Assembly: GCA_945859605.1 (NCBI GenBank)
Contig: OX243817.1
Span: forward strand, 19,933,134-19,997,133
Reading direction: 5' to 3'
Length of the DNA stretch: 64,000 nucleotides
Origin: Lumbricus rubellus
Lineage: Eukaryota > Annelida > Clitellata > Crassiclitellata > Lumbricidae
Each line of letters begins with the position of its first letter. Positions within the stretch are counted from its first letter, which is position 1. This document shows, piece after piece, positions 1 through 11,908 of this stretch. The position numbers were made by a program, and so were the translations under genes. The notes under the pieces are model-generated. The model was not told the origin of the DNA, did not search any database, and saw only the letters and a list, made by a program, of their open reading frames with translations.

Positions 1-10
1 AGACAATTTA

Positions 11-192
11 CACCGTGAGTAAAAAAATAAGCCAAATTGTTTTTCATATATCTCTAATGCCTGGTAACATATCACGCTAAAATTTTACAAATATTTAGAG
101 AATTGGACCAATAATATGATTCCAAAATTTCAGGAAATAAAGTTGAACGGATAAAAAGATATGAATATTTAAACTTTTTTTGACTCACGGTG
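11..192. mobile_element. Short mariner-type MITE (CACCGTG termini)
   Basis: Inverted termini CACCGTGAG / CTCACGGTG are flanked by TA on both sides (9-10 and 193-194), the target duplication expected of Tc1/mariner. The sequence next to the left end (AAGCCAAATTGTTTTTCATA and following) matches the ends of the 1.2-kb element at 18414-19610, so this is an internally deleted relative. Confidence 0.8.
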
Positions 193-194
193 TA

Positions 195-1084
195 GAACCG
201 ATCATATAATGATTAGTATAATTTTTTGGATCATGCAGTTAACCGTAACTGGTGTAATGAACTTAAAAATTTGCCATGAATGCAGTAACGGGTGATTTCC
301 CGTTGCATGCTTATCATAAGCCACGTCAACATTCATGGTTTTGTGACTTCGTCACATGCAGCAGATTCGGCCACTGCACCTCGATCCTGCAGGTCTCATG
401 TCTATTGCCGTGCATGCTGGGCTGTAGTGCATGGGCGCCTCTGAATATATATATGTATATATAAATAAATAAAGTTATGGCGCCATAGAAACTGTCGTAA
501 TTGCATATATATATATATATATATACATGTATATGTAGATTTCTCGAAGTTGCTCCATATGGATTCTTGAAATGAAGGAATGCAGCTATTAATAAACCAT
601 CTAGCATGGAGACCGTTTACTTGAACATGCTATACTATTAATAGGTCTATATATAATTACACAGACTCTGTTCTTCGACGCTAAGTATTGGGAATATATA
701 TATATATACATATATATATATATGTAATCATATATAGGTTATAGCCTCCTACCATGTATAGTATCCAGCCTCTATAATAAAGCCTATATGCGTGTTTATA
801 ATATGAAGCAATGTGTTCGGCTTGACAGGAACGTGAAGAGAGTCGTACAAATCAGAGAACACACGAACCGTATACACGAGCTGCAGCAGTTTAGTCGTCT
901 TCCAACTTAACGGCATTCAGCCGTATTATATACATGTATATCTATGTAGAGATATATATACATGTATATAGTTCTTGGGTAGGACCCTACATATATAGAG
1001 CACATATAGTTATATAGATACATGTATGCCATGCGCGTTGTCCGCTAAACTACTGAATGTCTATGCTGTAGGGTTGGACGCGAT
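195..1084. other. AT-rich intergenic DNA, no gene seen
   Basis: Short TA runs (about 508-524 and 696-722) and palindromic TATATACATGTATATA stretches (about 930-970). No supported coding exon on either strand. Confidence 0.5.
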
Positions 1085-1092
1085 GCTGGACG

Positions 1093-1562
1093 CAAGGCCG
1101 TAGCCAGGATTTCGTTAGGGGAGGGGGGTGTTGCTTATTCGACTGCGAGCAAGCCTACGGGATTTTTTAACGTGCAGTTGTGCACAAAATGTGCAGTTCT
1201 AAATGGATCGGTGCATGCAGTTGTAGAAGCACTTTCGTACAGTTAAAACTAGCAAAAAAGATCATTGTTCTCCGATTGGAAGTAATTTACTATGGATGAT
1301 GGGAAAGGAAAGAAGGAGTTGTGCAGTTCTAAAAATTCTTTTAAAACAGCCCTGGGCAAGCTCACAAGCAACCGAATCAACTGACTATGATGGGTTTGGA
1401 GAAGCATCGCGAGCTTTCATAGCGGGTTCTGGACGGCCAATACATTACACAATTTCTAACATCATGTGCTAGGAAATGCATTACTTCATTTTTACATCAT
1501 TCATTATTTTATTTCGGGGGTGTTCAAAAACACCCCAAACACACCCCCTAGCTACGGCCTTG
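1093..1562. mobile_element. hAT-like MITE with 8-bp target duplication
   Basis: Inverted termini CAAGGCCGTAGC / GCTACGGCCTTG are flanked by perfect 8-bp direct repeats GCTGGACG at 1085-1092 and 1563-1570. No transposase is present. An internal segment (GTGCACAAAATGTGCAGTTC and following) recurs at about 17235-17330. Confidence 0.85.
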
Positions 1563-1622
1563 GCTGGACGCATGATAATATACATACGTGTGTATATTTA
1601 CATATAATATAATATATGATAT

Positions 1623-1840
1623 GGGGCGCGGTGGTGTAGTGGTGGCGTCGTTGCCTTGGAGCCGAAAGATTCAAGGTTCGAATCCATCTCGCCGCGTAAG
1701 GACCTTGGGCAAGTCCTTCACTCACAATTGCTCAGCGCTTCGGCATGAAACTCCGATGCAGTGTCCACACTGCATTCGGGAGCGCCTCTGAGTAGTGAGA
1801 TCTTGAAGGGGCGCTATAACAAGAGCACATACAAACAAAT
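1623..1840 (+). mobile_element. tRNA-derived SINE, full-length copy
   Basis: The head GGGGCGCGGTGGTGTAGTGG and the B-box-like GGTTCGAATCC (about 1675) are tRNA-like pol III promoter parts. The body contains CTTGGGCAAGTCCTTCACTC. The tail is GGGAGCGCCTCTGAGTAG followed by GAAGGGGCGCTATAACAA. Further copies in the window lie at 16331-16564, 20887-21119, 24752-24985, 26790-26940 (5'-truncated), 33706-33934 and 60648-60843. Confidence 0.85.
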
Positions 1841-2085
1841 ATAATTATGTACGCGTGAATGGATGTATATGCAATATTTATGCATGCACCGATAATGGTC
1901 ATTGGTCGATCAATGGCTGGTATGCATGCAGTGGCGATGCATGTCTAGTTGGTAGCAATGTGAGTCGATTCGCGTTCAATTGCTACTCGAAGGTCGTCCG
2001 TCCATGCTGCAACTTAACGACGCTGAAGCCGCAGCAGACGATCATAGTGAAGCGGAATCGTCGTCTGCTGAGGTCGTCGTCAGTG

Positions 2086-2116
2086 TTGGCGGGAAGATAT
2101 CGTAAATTGGCGGGAA
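2086..2116 (+). promoter_or_regulatory. Two identical E2F-type sites
   Basis: TTGGCGGGAA occurs at 2086-2095 and again at 2107-2116, start to start 21 bp, about two helical turns. This 10-mer matches the classic E2F/DP consensus. The pair is 1.4 kb upstream of the predicted start codon of gene 1. Function is inferred from motif only. Confidence 0.4.
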
Positions 2117-2488
2117 CCTAAACTCCTTACTATAGTTACACGGTCGAACTCTTTCTGCATGTGTTTTATATGTCGCGACGGTTTTTGTGTTTTTGTGTGT
2201 GCGTGAAGTGGTGATTTAAGTTCGGCGTTGCTTCTATAATTGGAATGCGCTTCGGAGACGTCGTTTCGGACAATTGGGACAACAGTATACAACAGTATAA
2301 CTGTGTAATACTTGTTATGAATGAGTGGACGAATGAAGAACATGCGATGGACGAAAGCAACGGCGATGATGGCCAATGGTTAGTAAACGATAAAAAAGTT
2401 AAATAAATAGCCTTATAAGTCATTGCATTTCCTGGATATACATATACATAAATAAATAGATAGTGCCTATATCAATCAATCAATCAAA

Positions 2489-2640
2489 ATTTATATAGCG
2501 CCCCTTCAAGGCACCTACTCAGAGGCGCTCCCGGCCGAGATCAAGCGAAGAAACAGTCTTCAACAGTTTGTGAAATTGAGAACAGCTTGGGAGGTGTCGC
2601 ATAGTCAAGGGAAGTCCATTCCAGGTTGTTGGACCAACAT
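2489..2640 (-). mobile_element. 3' end of a non-LTR retrotransposon (LINE)
   Basis: On the minus strand the sequence reads TTWNGLPLTMRHLP, a typical C-terminal reverse-transcriptase segment, then a stop, then the tail CTCTGAGTAGGTGCCTTGAA shared with other LINE tails and the SINEs here. 5'-truncated. Confidence 0.6.
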
Positions 2641-3500
2641 CAGAGAACGAATTAACGCATCTGCATTGTTGCAGGGCGAGTGAAAGGAACCATTAAGTCA
2701 CCACGCTATAGGGTTCAAAGAATCGACGGCTCAAGGTGACAAGGTGATATAAATACTTACATTGTCTAGGTCATGTATGTATAGAAAATAAGCACAGACA
2801 GGAGAAGAACACCTTACGGTTTTCTTTAAATCCAACAGATGACTTTCATCCCACAAATGCTATTAAAGGCAAAATTAGGGCACTATATGAATGAATGAAA
2901 TGCAACCATAGTCAATTGAATAACCATTAATCTTTTCTATACAATGTGTTTCTGCTGAATGTTCCTATCTAGCTGAATGGAGCATTTTAGCCCGAAGTTG
3001 AAATGCCATTGATTGAAGCATTTTACGGCTGCAACCGACCGTCTAGCTGTTTTGCCGCTTCAACAAATGTAGCGTTTAGCTTTTGCATTGTAGAACAGAG
3101 AACAGAGAATCTCCGTTGGAAATTCTTCGTCAAACTCCGTTGCAATTCCTGCAATTCCACATTTTGAACTTGATTCCGCGCTGCAGCCTTAAATCACCGT
3201 AAAAGCAAAAATGCTGATCATGAATAGAACATGAATTCCCATTAATTCTCTTGGTCAGACATGTAATTCCGATCTTCTTAAGGAAAGAATTATTTCAAAG
3301 AACCTATGCACTAAGAGCACAACCGAAGCAATAGCAGTTCAGACTCTAGCAGGAATGGATCATGCATAAAAATATGGAAACACGAAAACTGAAACTCTCA
3401 AATCATCCAGGAAGCGAGACTTCCTCAGTTGGCTGCAGTTCATCGGAATTTTGCGTCATCAGAAGTTCTGCAGCGATGAAGGAACAGAAACGCTAATTCA
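2641..3500. other. Upstream region of gene 1, no exon seen
   Basis: Unique-looking sequence without an open frame I can support. It leads into the CpG-containing promoter-like segment at about 3500. Confidence 0.4.
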
Positions 3501-3505
3501 CACGG

Positions 3506-3548
3506 ACCGGAAGTAGCGATAAAGAGTCTAAAGATGGCGACCGGAAGT
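3506..3548 (+). promoter_or_regulatory. Probable TATA-less core promoter of gene 1: two ETS sites and a YY1-like start context
   Basis: ACCGGAAGT, a strong ETS-family motif, occurs at 3506-3514 and 3540-3548. Between them AAGATGGCGACC (3531-3542) resembles the YY1/initiator element that often overlaps start codons and also gives an A at -3 and G at +4. Clustered ETS and YY1 sites near a start codon are typical of TATA-less animal promoters. Confidence 0.5.
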
Positions 3549-3624
3549 GACGCGACATCTGTCGTCAGACGTGCACTCGCGGTCGTCTGTATTCTACTGC
3601 AGGGTTTTAGCGCCTTTTCTAAAG
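3534..3624 (+). CDS. Gene 1 exon 1: signal peptide
   Basis: Thirty codons plus one base from ATG at 3534. A short charged N-terminus with an Arg-Arg pair is followed by the hydrophobic core ALAVVCILLQGFSAF, a good signal peptide. The donor is AAAG|GTAGGA. The leftover G joins GT of exon 2 to give Gly31, so the phase fits. The start context is strong and ETS/YY1-like motifs surround it. The link to exon 2 across 17 kb is inferred from phase and protein logic only; another first exon inside intron 1 is possible. Confidence 0.6.
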
Positions 3625-5014
3625 GTAGGAACCTATCTATAATAGAAGTAGAATCAATGTAAAGTAAGGCAACATAAAATAATGGACAGGATGAAAGTTT
3701 CGAGAAGTGTGGTTATAGTAAAAGTAAAACCAAATGTTCTTACGATCTAATCTATAGACTAATCTAAAGAACGACTTTTATGTCATCCATATTGTATTGT
3801 ATTGTATTGTATTGCATTGTATTTTAACTACAAGTTTACATGGCGCCTCTCACAGTGCACACCAATAAGAGGCACTCCGAATGATGAATCGCGCAAAGCC
3901 TCTATTTAGTCTATTATATCGATGGTATATAGGCTATATACATTAAGGCTTGAAGTGAAAAATTTAAAATCAAAGAAATATGTAGATTATATAATATATA
4001 TGTAGGCCCTATATGATATTATCTATAGCATTATGATTTATTAGCCTACGTATGAGTGTTTGAAGCGCATTAATTGGCTGACATGACCCAAATAACAAAG
4101 TCAATTTGGATTTATGAAACGAAGAAATGAATGTGAATGAATGAAGAAATGACGGTGGAGGGAAGTATATGAACACCACACGTTGTAACCTGTAGGCCTA
4201 TACAATGTATACATATCTATAGGCTATCTATGTATAGTTGGTGTATTATTTTCGATGTAGTATAGTATCTATGTATATAAATGTTCCATGCAGGTGGATG
4301 AAATTCACATGCACATGCTAGGATATATACATGTACAATGTAGCTGGGAGTCTTGATGGCGTTAATGGCTCCGCCTGGATTATTCATAACACAAATGATG
4401 TATCGAACAAATGATTGATATGATGTGAGATATATATATATATATATGCGTGCGTGCTTGTGTGCGTGCGTGTGTGTGTGTGTGTGTGCGTGTGTGTGTG
4501 TGCGCGCGCGTGCGTGTGTGCGTGTATGTGTATGGCTCCATGTATGACTTGTAAGAGCGGGTCTCTTGCATATTGTATTATTTGCTCTGCTATACATGTA
4601 CAATTGTACATGTATATGCAATGCATGCTTGTGTTGGTGATTGTGGATTTTACTTTCCGTTGCATCCTTGTTATGTCCCTTGGTTGCAATTATATGCGCA
4701 CTGATCAACAGGCTGCATGCTGTCGGTCCAATAGCAAATAGGCAGCTGGATATAGGCTATATATAATATGTATATTTATTATTTATATAGGCCTATATCA
4801 TGGTTGCTGATTATGAAAATTAATTGACCGGTTGATCGCTAAAAATTGAAATAAATTATAATTGATGGCATGTTCGATATATTTTTTAATTAATTCTTGT
4901 TTACTTATTTTATTATACCAAGGCCAAGGGACTATTTCCGTTGTAGGCCTATACAGATCTATATAGGCTTATCGCCTGGTGCAGCGACGTCAGCTGGGTC
5001 TCGTTAGCTATATA
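3625..5014. other. Start of intron 1: no exon, simple repeats
   Basis: Contains a short (TATTG)n run at about 3790-3820, AT-rich DNA, and a TG/CG dinucleotide tract at 4446-4535. Open frames over the TG tract are repeat translations. Confidence 0.5.
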
Positions 5015-5981
5015 CACTGTGTCCGGAAAAAAAGGGACCCATTTTCTGAATATGAAAATAAATAGTAAATATTACGCGATTTTCACAATTCAAACACCAT
5101 TTTAATCCTTACATATTTGTCTAACATTGGTGAAAATATAAAAGTTACAATCATAATAATGACGTCATCATGACGTCATTTGCATACAAATGCATGTGGC
5201 CGGCCATTCATGCATGGTTTCGGTTGGTATATTGGTTTTTGGTAAAACGGAAATCCATTTAATAGAACCAGGAGTGAAAATAAATGCAGCTTATTAGAGG
5301 GAAATTCTGCGCTGTAAAAAAAGTGATGAATGCTATCCGGGAATAATCGGAACAATAGCCTACACATTTAAACAAAATAGCGCTTCAGTTCACTGAGTTC
5401 GTCAATCTGTTGAACTGTTAACTAAGGAGTCTCGAATTTCATTCCTCTTAATAATATTATTTGACTGCTAAACGGCCGCCCGATTAAATCCCGCCCTTAA
5501 TAAGAGTTGGAGACTGATGGAGGAGAAGGTGTAGGCTACAAGACAAGGATAAGAGACATTGGAGAACTCCGTGAGCGAATTGTTAATGCCTGCTGGGGAG
5601 GATTTTGATAAGCAGGTTATCGATGCTGTTGTTGGCTATTAGCGCGATCGTTTTGAAGCTTACGTTGAGGCCAAAGGTGTACACTTTGACCACAAAATAA
5701 TTCAGATACAAAAATAAAATCAAACTTACATTTATTATTGATAAATTACATCATAAAAACATTGAAATGTTTGAAGATTTTGCGCATTTATCTCCGAAAT
5801 TTGACTTTTTGTGCAAATGACGTCATTATGACGTCATTATTTGGAATGAAACTTTTATATTTTCACAATTGTTAGATAAATATGTTAGGATAAAAACGGT
5901 CTTTGAATTATGAAAATCGATTAATATTTACTATTTATTTTCATATTTACAAAATGGGTCCCTTTTTTTCCGGACACAGTG
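5015..5981. mobile_element. Mariner-type MITE with long inverted arms and CRE pairs
   Basis: Termini CACTGTGTCCGGAAAAAAAG / CTTTTTTTCCGGACACAGTG are flanked by TA at 5013-5014 and 5982-5983. The arms are inverted copies over roughly 150 bp. Each arm carries two perfect CRE palindromes TGACGTCA exactly 11 bp apart: 5160 and 5171, then 5818 and 5829. No transposase is recognisable. Confidence 0.85.
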
Positions 5982-6000
5982 TAGTATCTAAGTATAATAC

Positions 6001-6690
6001 GTACACGTGTACGCATCTGAATACGGTAATTTTTCCTAGCATCTGTATATGTACGCTTTTGTACGCAATATAAATAATCATGTCATCCATGATTACACTT
6101 TGCATATGTGTAAATGTCCTGGCATGTAATTACGTGTACACTTTTGTACACAATATGGATTGGACTAGCATATGTGTACACTTTTGAACACAATATGGAT
6201 TGTACTAGAATCTGTTTACACTTCTGTACACAATGTGAATAGTCCTATTATCTATGAGCAGACTACACTTTGTGCGTATGCAAATGTCCTGGCATAGGCT
6301 ATGTGTGTACACTTCAGTACACAATGTGTATTGTCCTAACATATGTGTACACTTTTGTACACAATGTGAATAGTCCTATCATCTATGAGCAGCTTACACT
6401 TTGTGCGTATGCAAATGTCCTGGCATAGGCTACATGTATGTGTGTACACTTCAGTACACAATGTGTATTGTTCTAACATCTGGGTACACTTTTGTGCACA
6501 ATGTGAATAGTCCTATCATCTATGAGCAGCTTACACTTTGTGCGTATGCAAATGTCCTGACATAGGCTATGTGTGTACACTTCAGTACACAATGTGGATT
6601 GTCCTAACATCTGCGTACACTTTTGTACACAATGTGAATAGTCGTCACATCTGTGTACGCTTTTGTACACACAATGGGAATAGTTCTTGC
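6001..6690. repeat. Tandem repeat of about 130-140 bp with GTACAC palindromes
   Basis: About five diverged units contain GTGTACACTTTTGTACACAA and CTATGAGCAG. The latter recurs near 6252, 6382 and 6521. The half-palindromes GTGTAC/GTACAC give each unit hairpin potential. Apparent open frames across the array are not genes. Confidence 0.75.
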
Positions 6691-6909
6691 AGTTTCTGTA
6701 GTCTCTTGCAGTCGTTCGTTACACCATCTAGACGTTAAAATAATTCTTAAGTTTTTAAATTTGCAAACATCTTTATTTTCATCCTTACACAGTCTCTTTC
6801 TATTGTCGGCGTTCCTTATTTATAGCCTAATAGGCATCTTCTGTGTTGGACAAAACAGAGTTGAAAGGCATTTCAATATAATTGAATTGTGCTATATGTC
6901 AGCCTACTT

Positions 6910-7176
6910 TAGTGGCGTAGACAAGAGGGAGTTTAGTCGGTTAAACCTCCCCCTCATTGGCTTAGGGATAGTTTTCAAAAAGGTTATTTATCCACTTAGG
7001 CCTAAATAAGAAAAAACAATCTTTGTAGTAACAATTGTTTTTCTGTATATACTTTATTCTCGTTGTTACCTTATTCTCTTTTTATTTACTATAATACTGT
7101 TGGGTTGGTGTCAGGATGGGCATCCGGCAAGGCCATAACACCCCTCCCCCATAAGAAATTCCTGGCTACGCCACTG
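6910..7176. mobile_element. hAT-like MITE (AGTGGCGTAG termini)
   Basis: Starts AGTGGCGTAGAC and ends GGCTACGCCACT, with imperfect 8-bp flanks GCCTACTT and ATCTACTT. The interior (CATTGGCTTAGG, CCCATAAGAAATTCCTGGC) matches the copy at 35920-36071. Confidence 0.7.
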
Positions 7177-7269
7177 ATCTACTTACAAATGCATTACGCC
7201 ATAGTAACTCCCAATGTGTGGATCTGCCGTTCAACCGTTCAGCTCTAAGTAGGCCTAGGCCTAGATATA

Positions 7270-7760
7270 GTTAGATCCAACCAAGTGAGCCACGTTCTGA
7301 TTGGCTAGCTCCCATGGCGTCATAAATTATTCTTCATTCTAATTGGCTGGTTCCCTCGGGCGCTATGACTAAGCCTCGGATTAACGCATGCAGCGCGCGA
7401 AAGTTCGTCTGCTCGGATATTCGACGATGAGTCGATGACGTCGTCTGCTACTCGTCGTCGGAAAAACCCCAGACTGCGTTTGGCGCGGATTAATAAATAA
7501 GGCGGCGAGCGAGCGAGCAGAGCGCTTCGGGGACGTTGTTCTCGAGAAAAGAAGCGCAGCATAAATCTATTACCGAAATGTATCTTTTTAATAAGCTTTA
7601 TCGTTGGCCGACAGTGTCCGCGATGAGGCTCTCGTGACAATAGTCGCCTGCTCGGATTAGCATAAAACGACGCCGCATGCATTTTTCCAAGTCACTTATG
7701 CAGGCTTTGGCGGGAAATTTGCTCCAGCGTCATCATCGTTCGCTGGAAAAAGCAGGAAGG
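7270..7760. promoter_or_regulatory. CpG-rich, promoter-like patch in intron 1
   Basis: Has inverted CCAAT boxes (TGATTGGCT near 7300, AATTGGCTGG near 7340), CRE-like GATGACGTCG near 7435, many CpGs, and a full E2F-type TTTGGCGGGAA at 7706-7716. It could be an enhancer or an alternative promoter of gene 1. No confident exon is visible in it. Confidence 0.35.
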
Positions 7761-8059
7761 ATAGAATGGCATGGAACGGAGAATGTGGAGACCTTCAATG
7801 GTTGGAAAGCTAAGGAAAACGGGTCAGCTTAATAGATGGGAAAGCCGAAGAGGCTTAAGTGGTGAAGGCCAATGTGTATAATACTGTGTGTATATTGCGA
7901 TGGTGTTGGTGGTCTAAAAGCAAACGACTTTTTGCAGCAGTGTTGTGGCGAATGGCGGTGAACGGGTCACGTGACTCTCGTCGTCGTCTGCTTGAGTGAA
8001 GCGACGTCGGTTGATTTACGATGCAACCAACCCAACTGTAATCCGTCAGCTCTCGTCCT

Positions 8060-8800
8060 TAGGAAGAGCAAGAGGAGGAGGAGGAGGAGGAGGAGGAGGA
8101 AGAGGAGGAGGAGGAGAAGGTTAGGGTAGAGCTGGAATTGGGCGAGAGGTAACGGTCTCTGTCTCTATCTCTCACTCTCTCTCATTGCAGAGAGAAAGTG
8201 AGAGATAGAGACAGAGACGAAAAACGTAGAGAGACTGCAGAGAGAAAGGCAGAGACATACAGAGAAAGAGAGAGTGTGTGTGGGTATGTGTGTGGGTGTG
8301 TAAGTGAGAGTGAGAGAGTGAGAAATAGAGAAACCGAGAGAGACAGACAGAGACAGAGATAGAAGCAGAGACAGACAGAGAGCGAGAGAGTGCGTGAGAG
8401 AAACAGACGGAGAGACAAAGACTTTAGATACATAGAGAGACAGAGACTGAGAGAGACAGACACAGATAGACACAGCCAGACAGACAGAGAGGCAGAGAGG
8501 CAGAGAGTCAGAGAGAGAGAGAGAGAGTCAGAAAGAGAGAGACAGAGAGACAGAGGTCAGCAGGAGTCGAGATAAATGAACAAGAACATCCTATGGACTA
8601 CAAAAGAAGCAATAGCAGAAATGAATAGGCTTAATTATAGACGAAATGAACAGAGAGAGAGACACAGAGAGACACAGAGACAGAGACAGAGACAGAGACA
8701 GAGAGCAGGAGAGATCTGGGAGAAACAACGAAGAGAGACAGTAGGACATCATCAGGCAGACGGACAGGGAACCTTAGAGAGGCAGATAGGAAGACAGATG
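8060..8800. repeat. GGA and GA/CAGA simple-repeat tract with a hairpin
   Basis: A (GGA)n run at about 8068-8115 is followed by GAGA/CAGACA repeats to about 8570 and again at 8650-8712. At 8155-8218 the polarity flips from CT to GA, forming a perfect 22-bp inverted repeat (8155-8176 pairs with 8197-8218). Translations through it are low-complexity artefacts. Confidence 0.85.
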
Positions 8801-8819
8801 AGTTGATGAGTTGTATGGC

Positions 8820-9460
8820 TATAAATCCTGGAATTGGAAAAGGGAAGCAGAGATGGAAATGAATAATCGCAATGCGGATCCGTTATGACGCACCTTGCCA
8901 CTGCAGGTAATATCAAACAGCAAGAGAGGATACAGTGACACGAATACAGAGCGATCCAATGGTATCCGCATGCAATAGATCATGAGAGTGATGGAAACAC
9001 AGCGAGTGCGAATGAGAGACAGAGACAGAGTAAGGTATACACAATGACAACAAGACAGCTAAACACAGACAGAGGGAATGGACTGTACACGGACGTATGC
9101 ATAGCGTGCTTAGTAGAAACCTTAGAGGTCAGGAGTGTTGGGTCGGCCATAATACACGCTCCATTCTCCACAAATACATCGGACACAATAATCCCCCGTG
9201 TGGCACTGACTTACACACTTGTGGAGCATTTGTCTCGAGCAGGCATTGGAATACGAATAGGGGCAGAACCATTCAGTCTTCCCACAGCCGTATACACACT
9301 CCTTGTTTTTCTAGTTTCGTCGTCGAGTTATTATAGAGACTGATGGAGCGATGAACAAAATAACAAAATGCAGAGACTATTCTCGAATTCTTTGCACGTT
9401 GCAGGCCTCTCCTTCAAACACGTTACATAATAGCAAGATGGATAAGTGTTGAAGAATGCA
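8820..9460. other. Intron 1 DNA, no exon seen
   Basis: No splice-bounded coding segment recognised. Two overlapping short plus-strand frames near 9044-9343 lack any family signature. Confidence 0.4.
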
Positions 9461-9469
9461 GCATTATAA

Positions 9470-9690
9470 CTACTAGCTATTAATCTAATACTGCTACAGT
9501 AAATGCTACTATTATAACTGCTATGAGTCGACTACTGCTACAGTAAATGCTACTATTATAACTACTATTATTCGACTACTGTTACAGTAAATGCTACTTC
9601 ATTATAGCTACTATTAATCGACTACTGCTACAGTAAATGCTACTTCATTATAGCTACTATTAATCGACTACTGCTACAGTAATTCTACTG
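9470..9690. repeat. Tandem repeat of about 53 bp
   Basis: About four units of CTACTGCTACAGTAAATGCTAC followed by an AT-rich spacer ending TTAATCGA. The last two are nearly identical. Confidence 0.75.
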
Positions 9691-9699
9691 GTGCTGCAA

Positions 9700-11224
9700 C
9701 CACCGTCACTACTACTAGCCAGGGCTGTATGGGTCGGCGCGCCTCCGCCGCCGACCAAAAATGACCGGCGCGTTGCCGCCGACACTCTCAAGTCGGCGCA
9801 GAGCTCTAGGCTGTATAATGTATGCTATATATATAGTGGAGGGTATACGCGGGTACTCAGAGTGTACTCACCTCGCAAATATTTAGTAGTAGTGGTACTG
9901 GTAGTGGTGGTAGTGGTAGTGATAGTGGTAGTAGTGGTAATGATGATAATTATAATCACACCACTCACTTCTCTGGATTTAATTAAGTTTGAACACCTGA
10001 TGGATCATGAACACCTCCGGTACAAACAGAAACAGCAAAATGATATTGACAGTGATATTAATATTAATCCAAACCCTGCAATTACTAATACAATACTAAT
10101 AGTATGCCATCAACGTGTCACTTTTATCATCATTACTTTGATGTCACCTTTGTATGCGGCTGCTAGTTCTGATTATTATTACTGATGCTAATGGCGTTGC
10201 TTGTTACCGCTGGTGTGCTCTGTATACAATTCTCTCTCTGCACTACACGGCTGTCGTAACCATGTAAACGATTTAGCAAACAAGTCTATATGGATTGGTC
10301 ATCAAACTGGTGTGGCTAATTTCCGCGTTCGTTGTTGTTCATCGTATCATGCCATGGTCAAATGATATATTATCGCCTTCATGATAATTCATGGCTTCAT
10401 TGACAATAATATTGCCGCTCATTAAGCAACACGCCTATGTTGATTGCATGGCTTTGAATGCCATTGTCCCGCTGCTTGCATGGAATTCATCGAACAAACC
10501 CCGTTACTGCCAAATGATTTGTACACGAACGCATGGTATATCCACTATCCACTCGTCCCATTACTATCTATAGGTGGCTTATGGTTTATGATATATTCAT
10601 GAGCCCATGCATACCTAGACTGACAGGCATAGAAAGCCGGGGATATGGGTATCGGTATGGATGGTAATCTGTACTTTAACCAGTAATTGCTCCAGTTTCA
10701 GTAATCTTATTAGTATTATTATTATGCAGATCGTTAAGCTGATCTTTCGAATTAGTTATAAGCCATTTGAAACGATACGCGCGAGATAAAAATGCAATCA
10801 AGTCAGCGAATCCACTTTGTGTAGGCCTAAGTATCGGTCAATACGACCCGTTTTGTCCGCAGATAATTCGAGTATATATATATATATATATAGCCTATGA
10901 CCAATTGACCATAACCAGGTTATTATCATCCATTACACGCAAAACTGTTCGGCACAAACATCTATGGTCTGCTTCACCAATATTGTGTTTGCTTTCCCTG
11001 TAAACCTATATGGATGTCTAATGGTAGCGGAGATATCTGTTCCTGCTTTAGTAGCCTACGGTACTTCGGTTAAGCACCTGATTTAAACCTGTCCGAATCG
11101 AAATCGTTCCTTATCAGCCTCATGCATATGCATGTAGATCGTCACATGTCACCTTTGTTGCCATGGTTACACTGAAGCGCGGACCAACCAACGATATAAA
11201 ATCGACGACGTTACTTCAGTCCGT

Positions 11225-11273
<49 letters not shown>

Positions 11274-11340
11274 ATAAATATATATATAAATAAAAAATAT
11301 ATATATATTTCTGTCTAAAATTAGAAGTGCAAAGCTGCTT
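9700..11340. other. Intron 1 DNA with GTA/GTG and TA microsatellites
   Basis: A GTAGTGGTA-type tract at about 9880-9950 and a TA run at 11228-11268. The remaining sequence is unremarkable, with no supported exon. Confidence 0.5.
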
Positions 11341-11760
11341 CTCAAAGAGAGACTCTTTTCTCGCGGCGTCTTGAATCGGAAAGACCACGTGACAGAGCTA
11401 GTAAGGTCGTTGTTTTGCAAATTTATCGCTGGGCGGCACGCGACAAACAAACGAAAAGCCTTTCGTCGTAGCCGCAATGCATGTATAGCTACAGCAACCT
11501 TCGACCGTTCTTGCACGATTCTCAACGGCTCCGTGGAAGAAGAAAGAAGGGATCGCCTGGCGTGACAACGGGTCAGAAATCTCCCATCATCCATGGCGGC
11601 GGCGCTGACCAGACGTCATCGTTCCAGCCAATCAGGACGTCCTTTACGCTGCTCGCCGCCGTTAGATGGCTGTCTGTGCAGACCGGAAGCGCGAGAACGA
11701 ACGACTTCCGCTGCGCGCCGACGCTGATACACACTCGACGGCTACTTTCCTTGAACTGCA
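11340..11760 (+). promoter_or_regulatory. CpG island-like promoter patch in intron 1
   Basis: Contains an E-box CCACGTGAC (about 11384), a CCAAT box AGCCAATCAG (about 11625), an ETS-like CCGGAAGC (about 11683) and ATGGCGGCGGCG at 11593, a YY1-like start context. The ATG opens a frame of only 44 codons. It looks like an alternative promoter or an independent transcript start; no downstream exon can be proved. Confidence 0.35.
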
Positions 11761-11840
11761 AAAGACCATTGTTATTATTTTGTTTATGGCGAGAAGAACA
11801 GGGAACGACGCTGATATGACGGCAGCATGCTATTGTCTCT

Positions 11841-11869
11841 CCCTCTGTCTGTCTGTCTGTCTGTCTGAC

Positions 11870-11908
<39 letters not shown>

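Noticed and set aside
1623..1700. A functional tRNA gene
   Set aside because: The tRNA-like head is part of a repeated SINE with a body and LINE-type tail; no complete cloverleaf with anticodon stem could be supported.
8165..8806. Ser/Leu- and Arg/Glu/Gln-rich open frames
   Set aside because: Products of GA/CT repeats.
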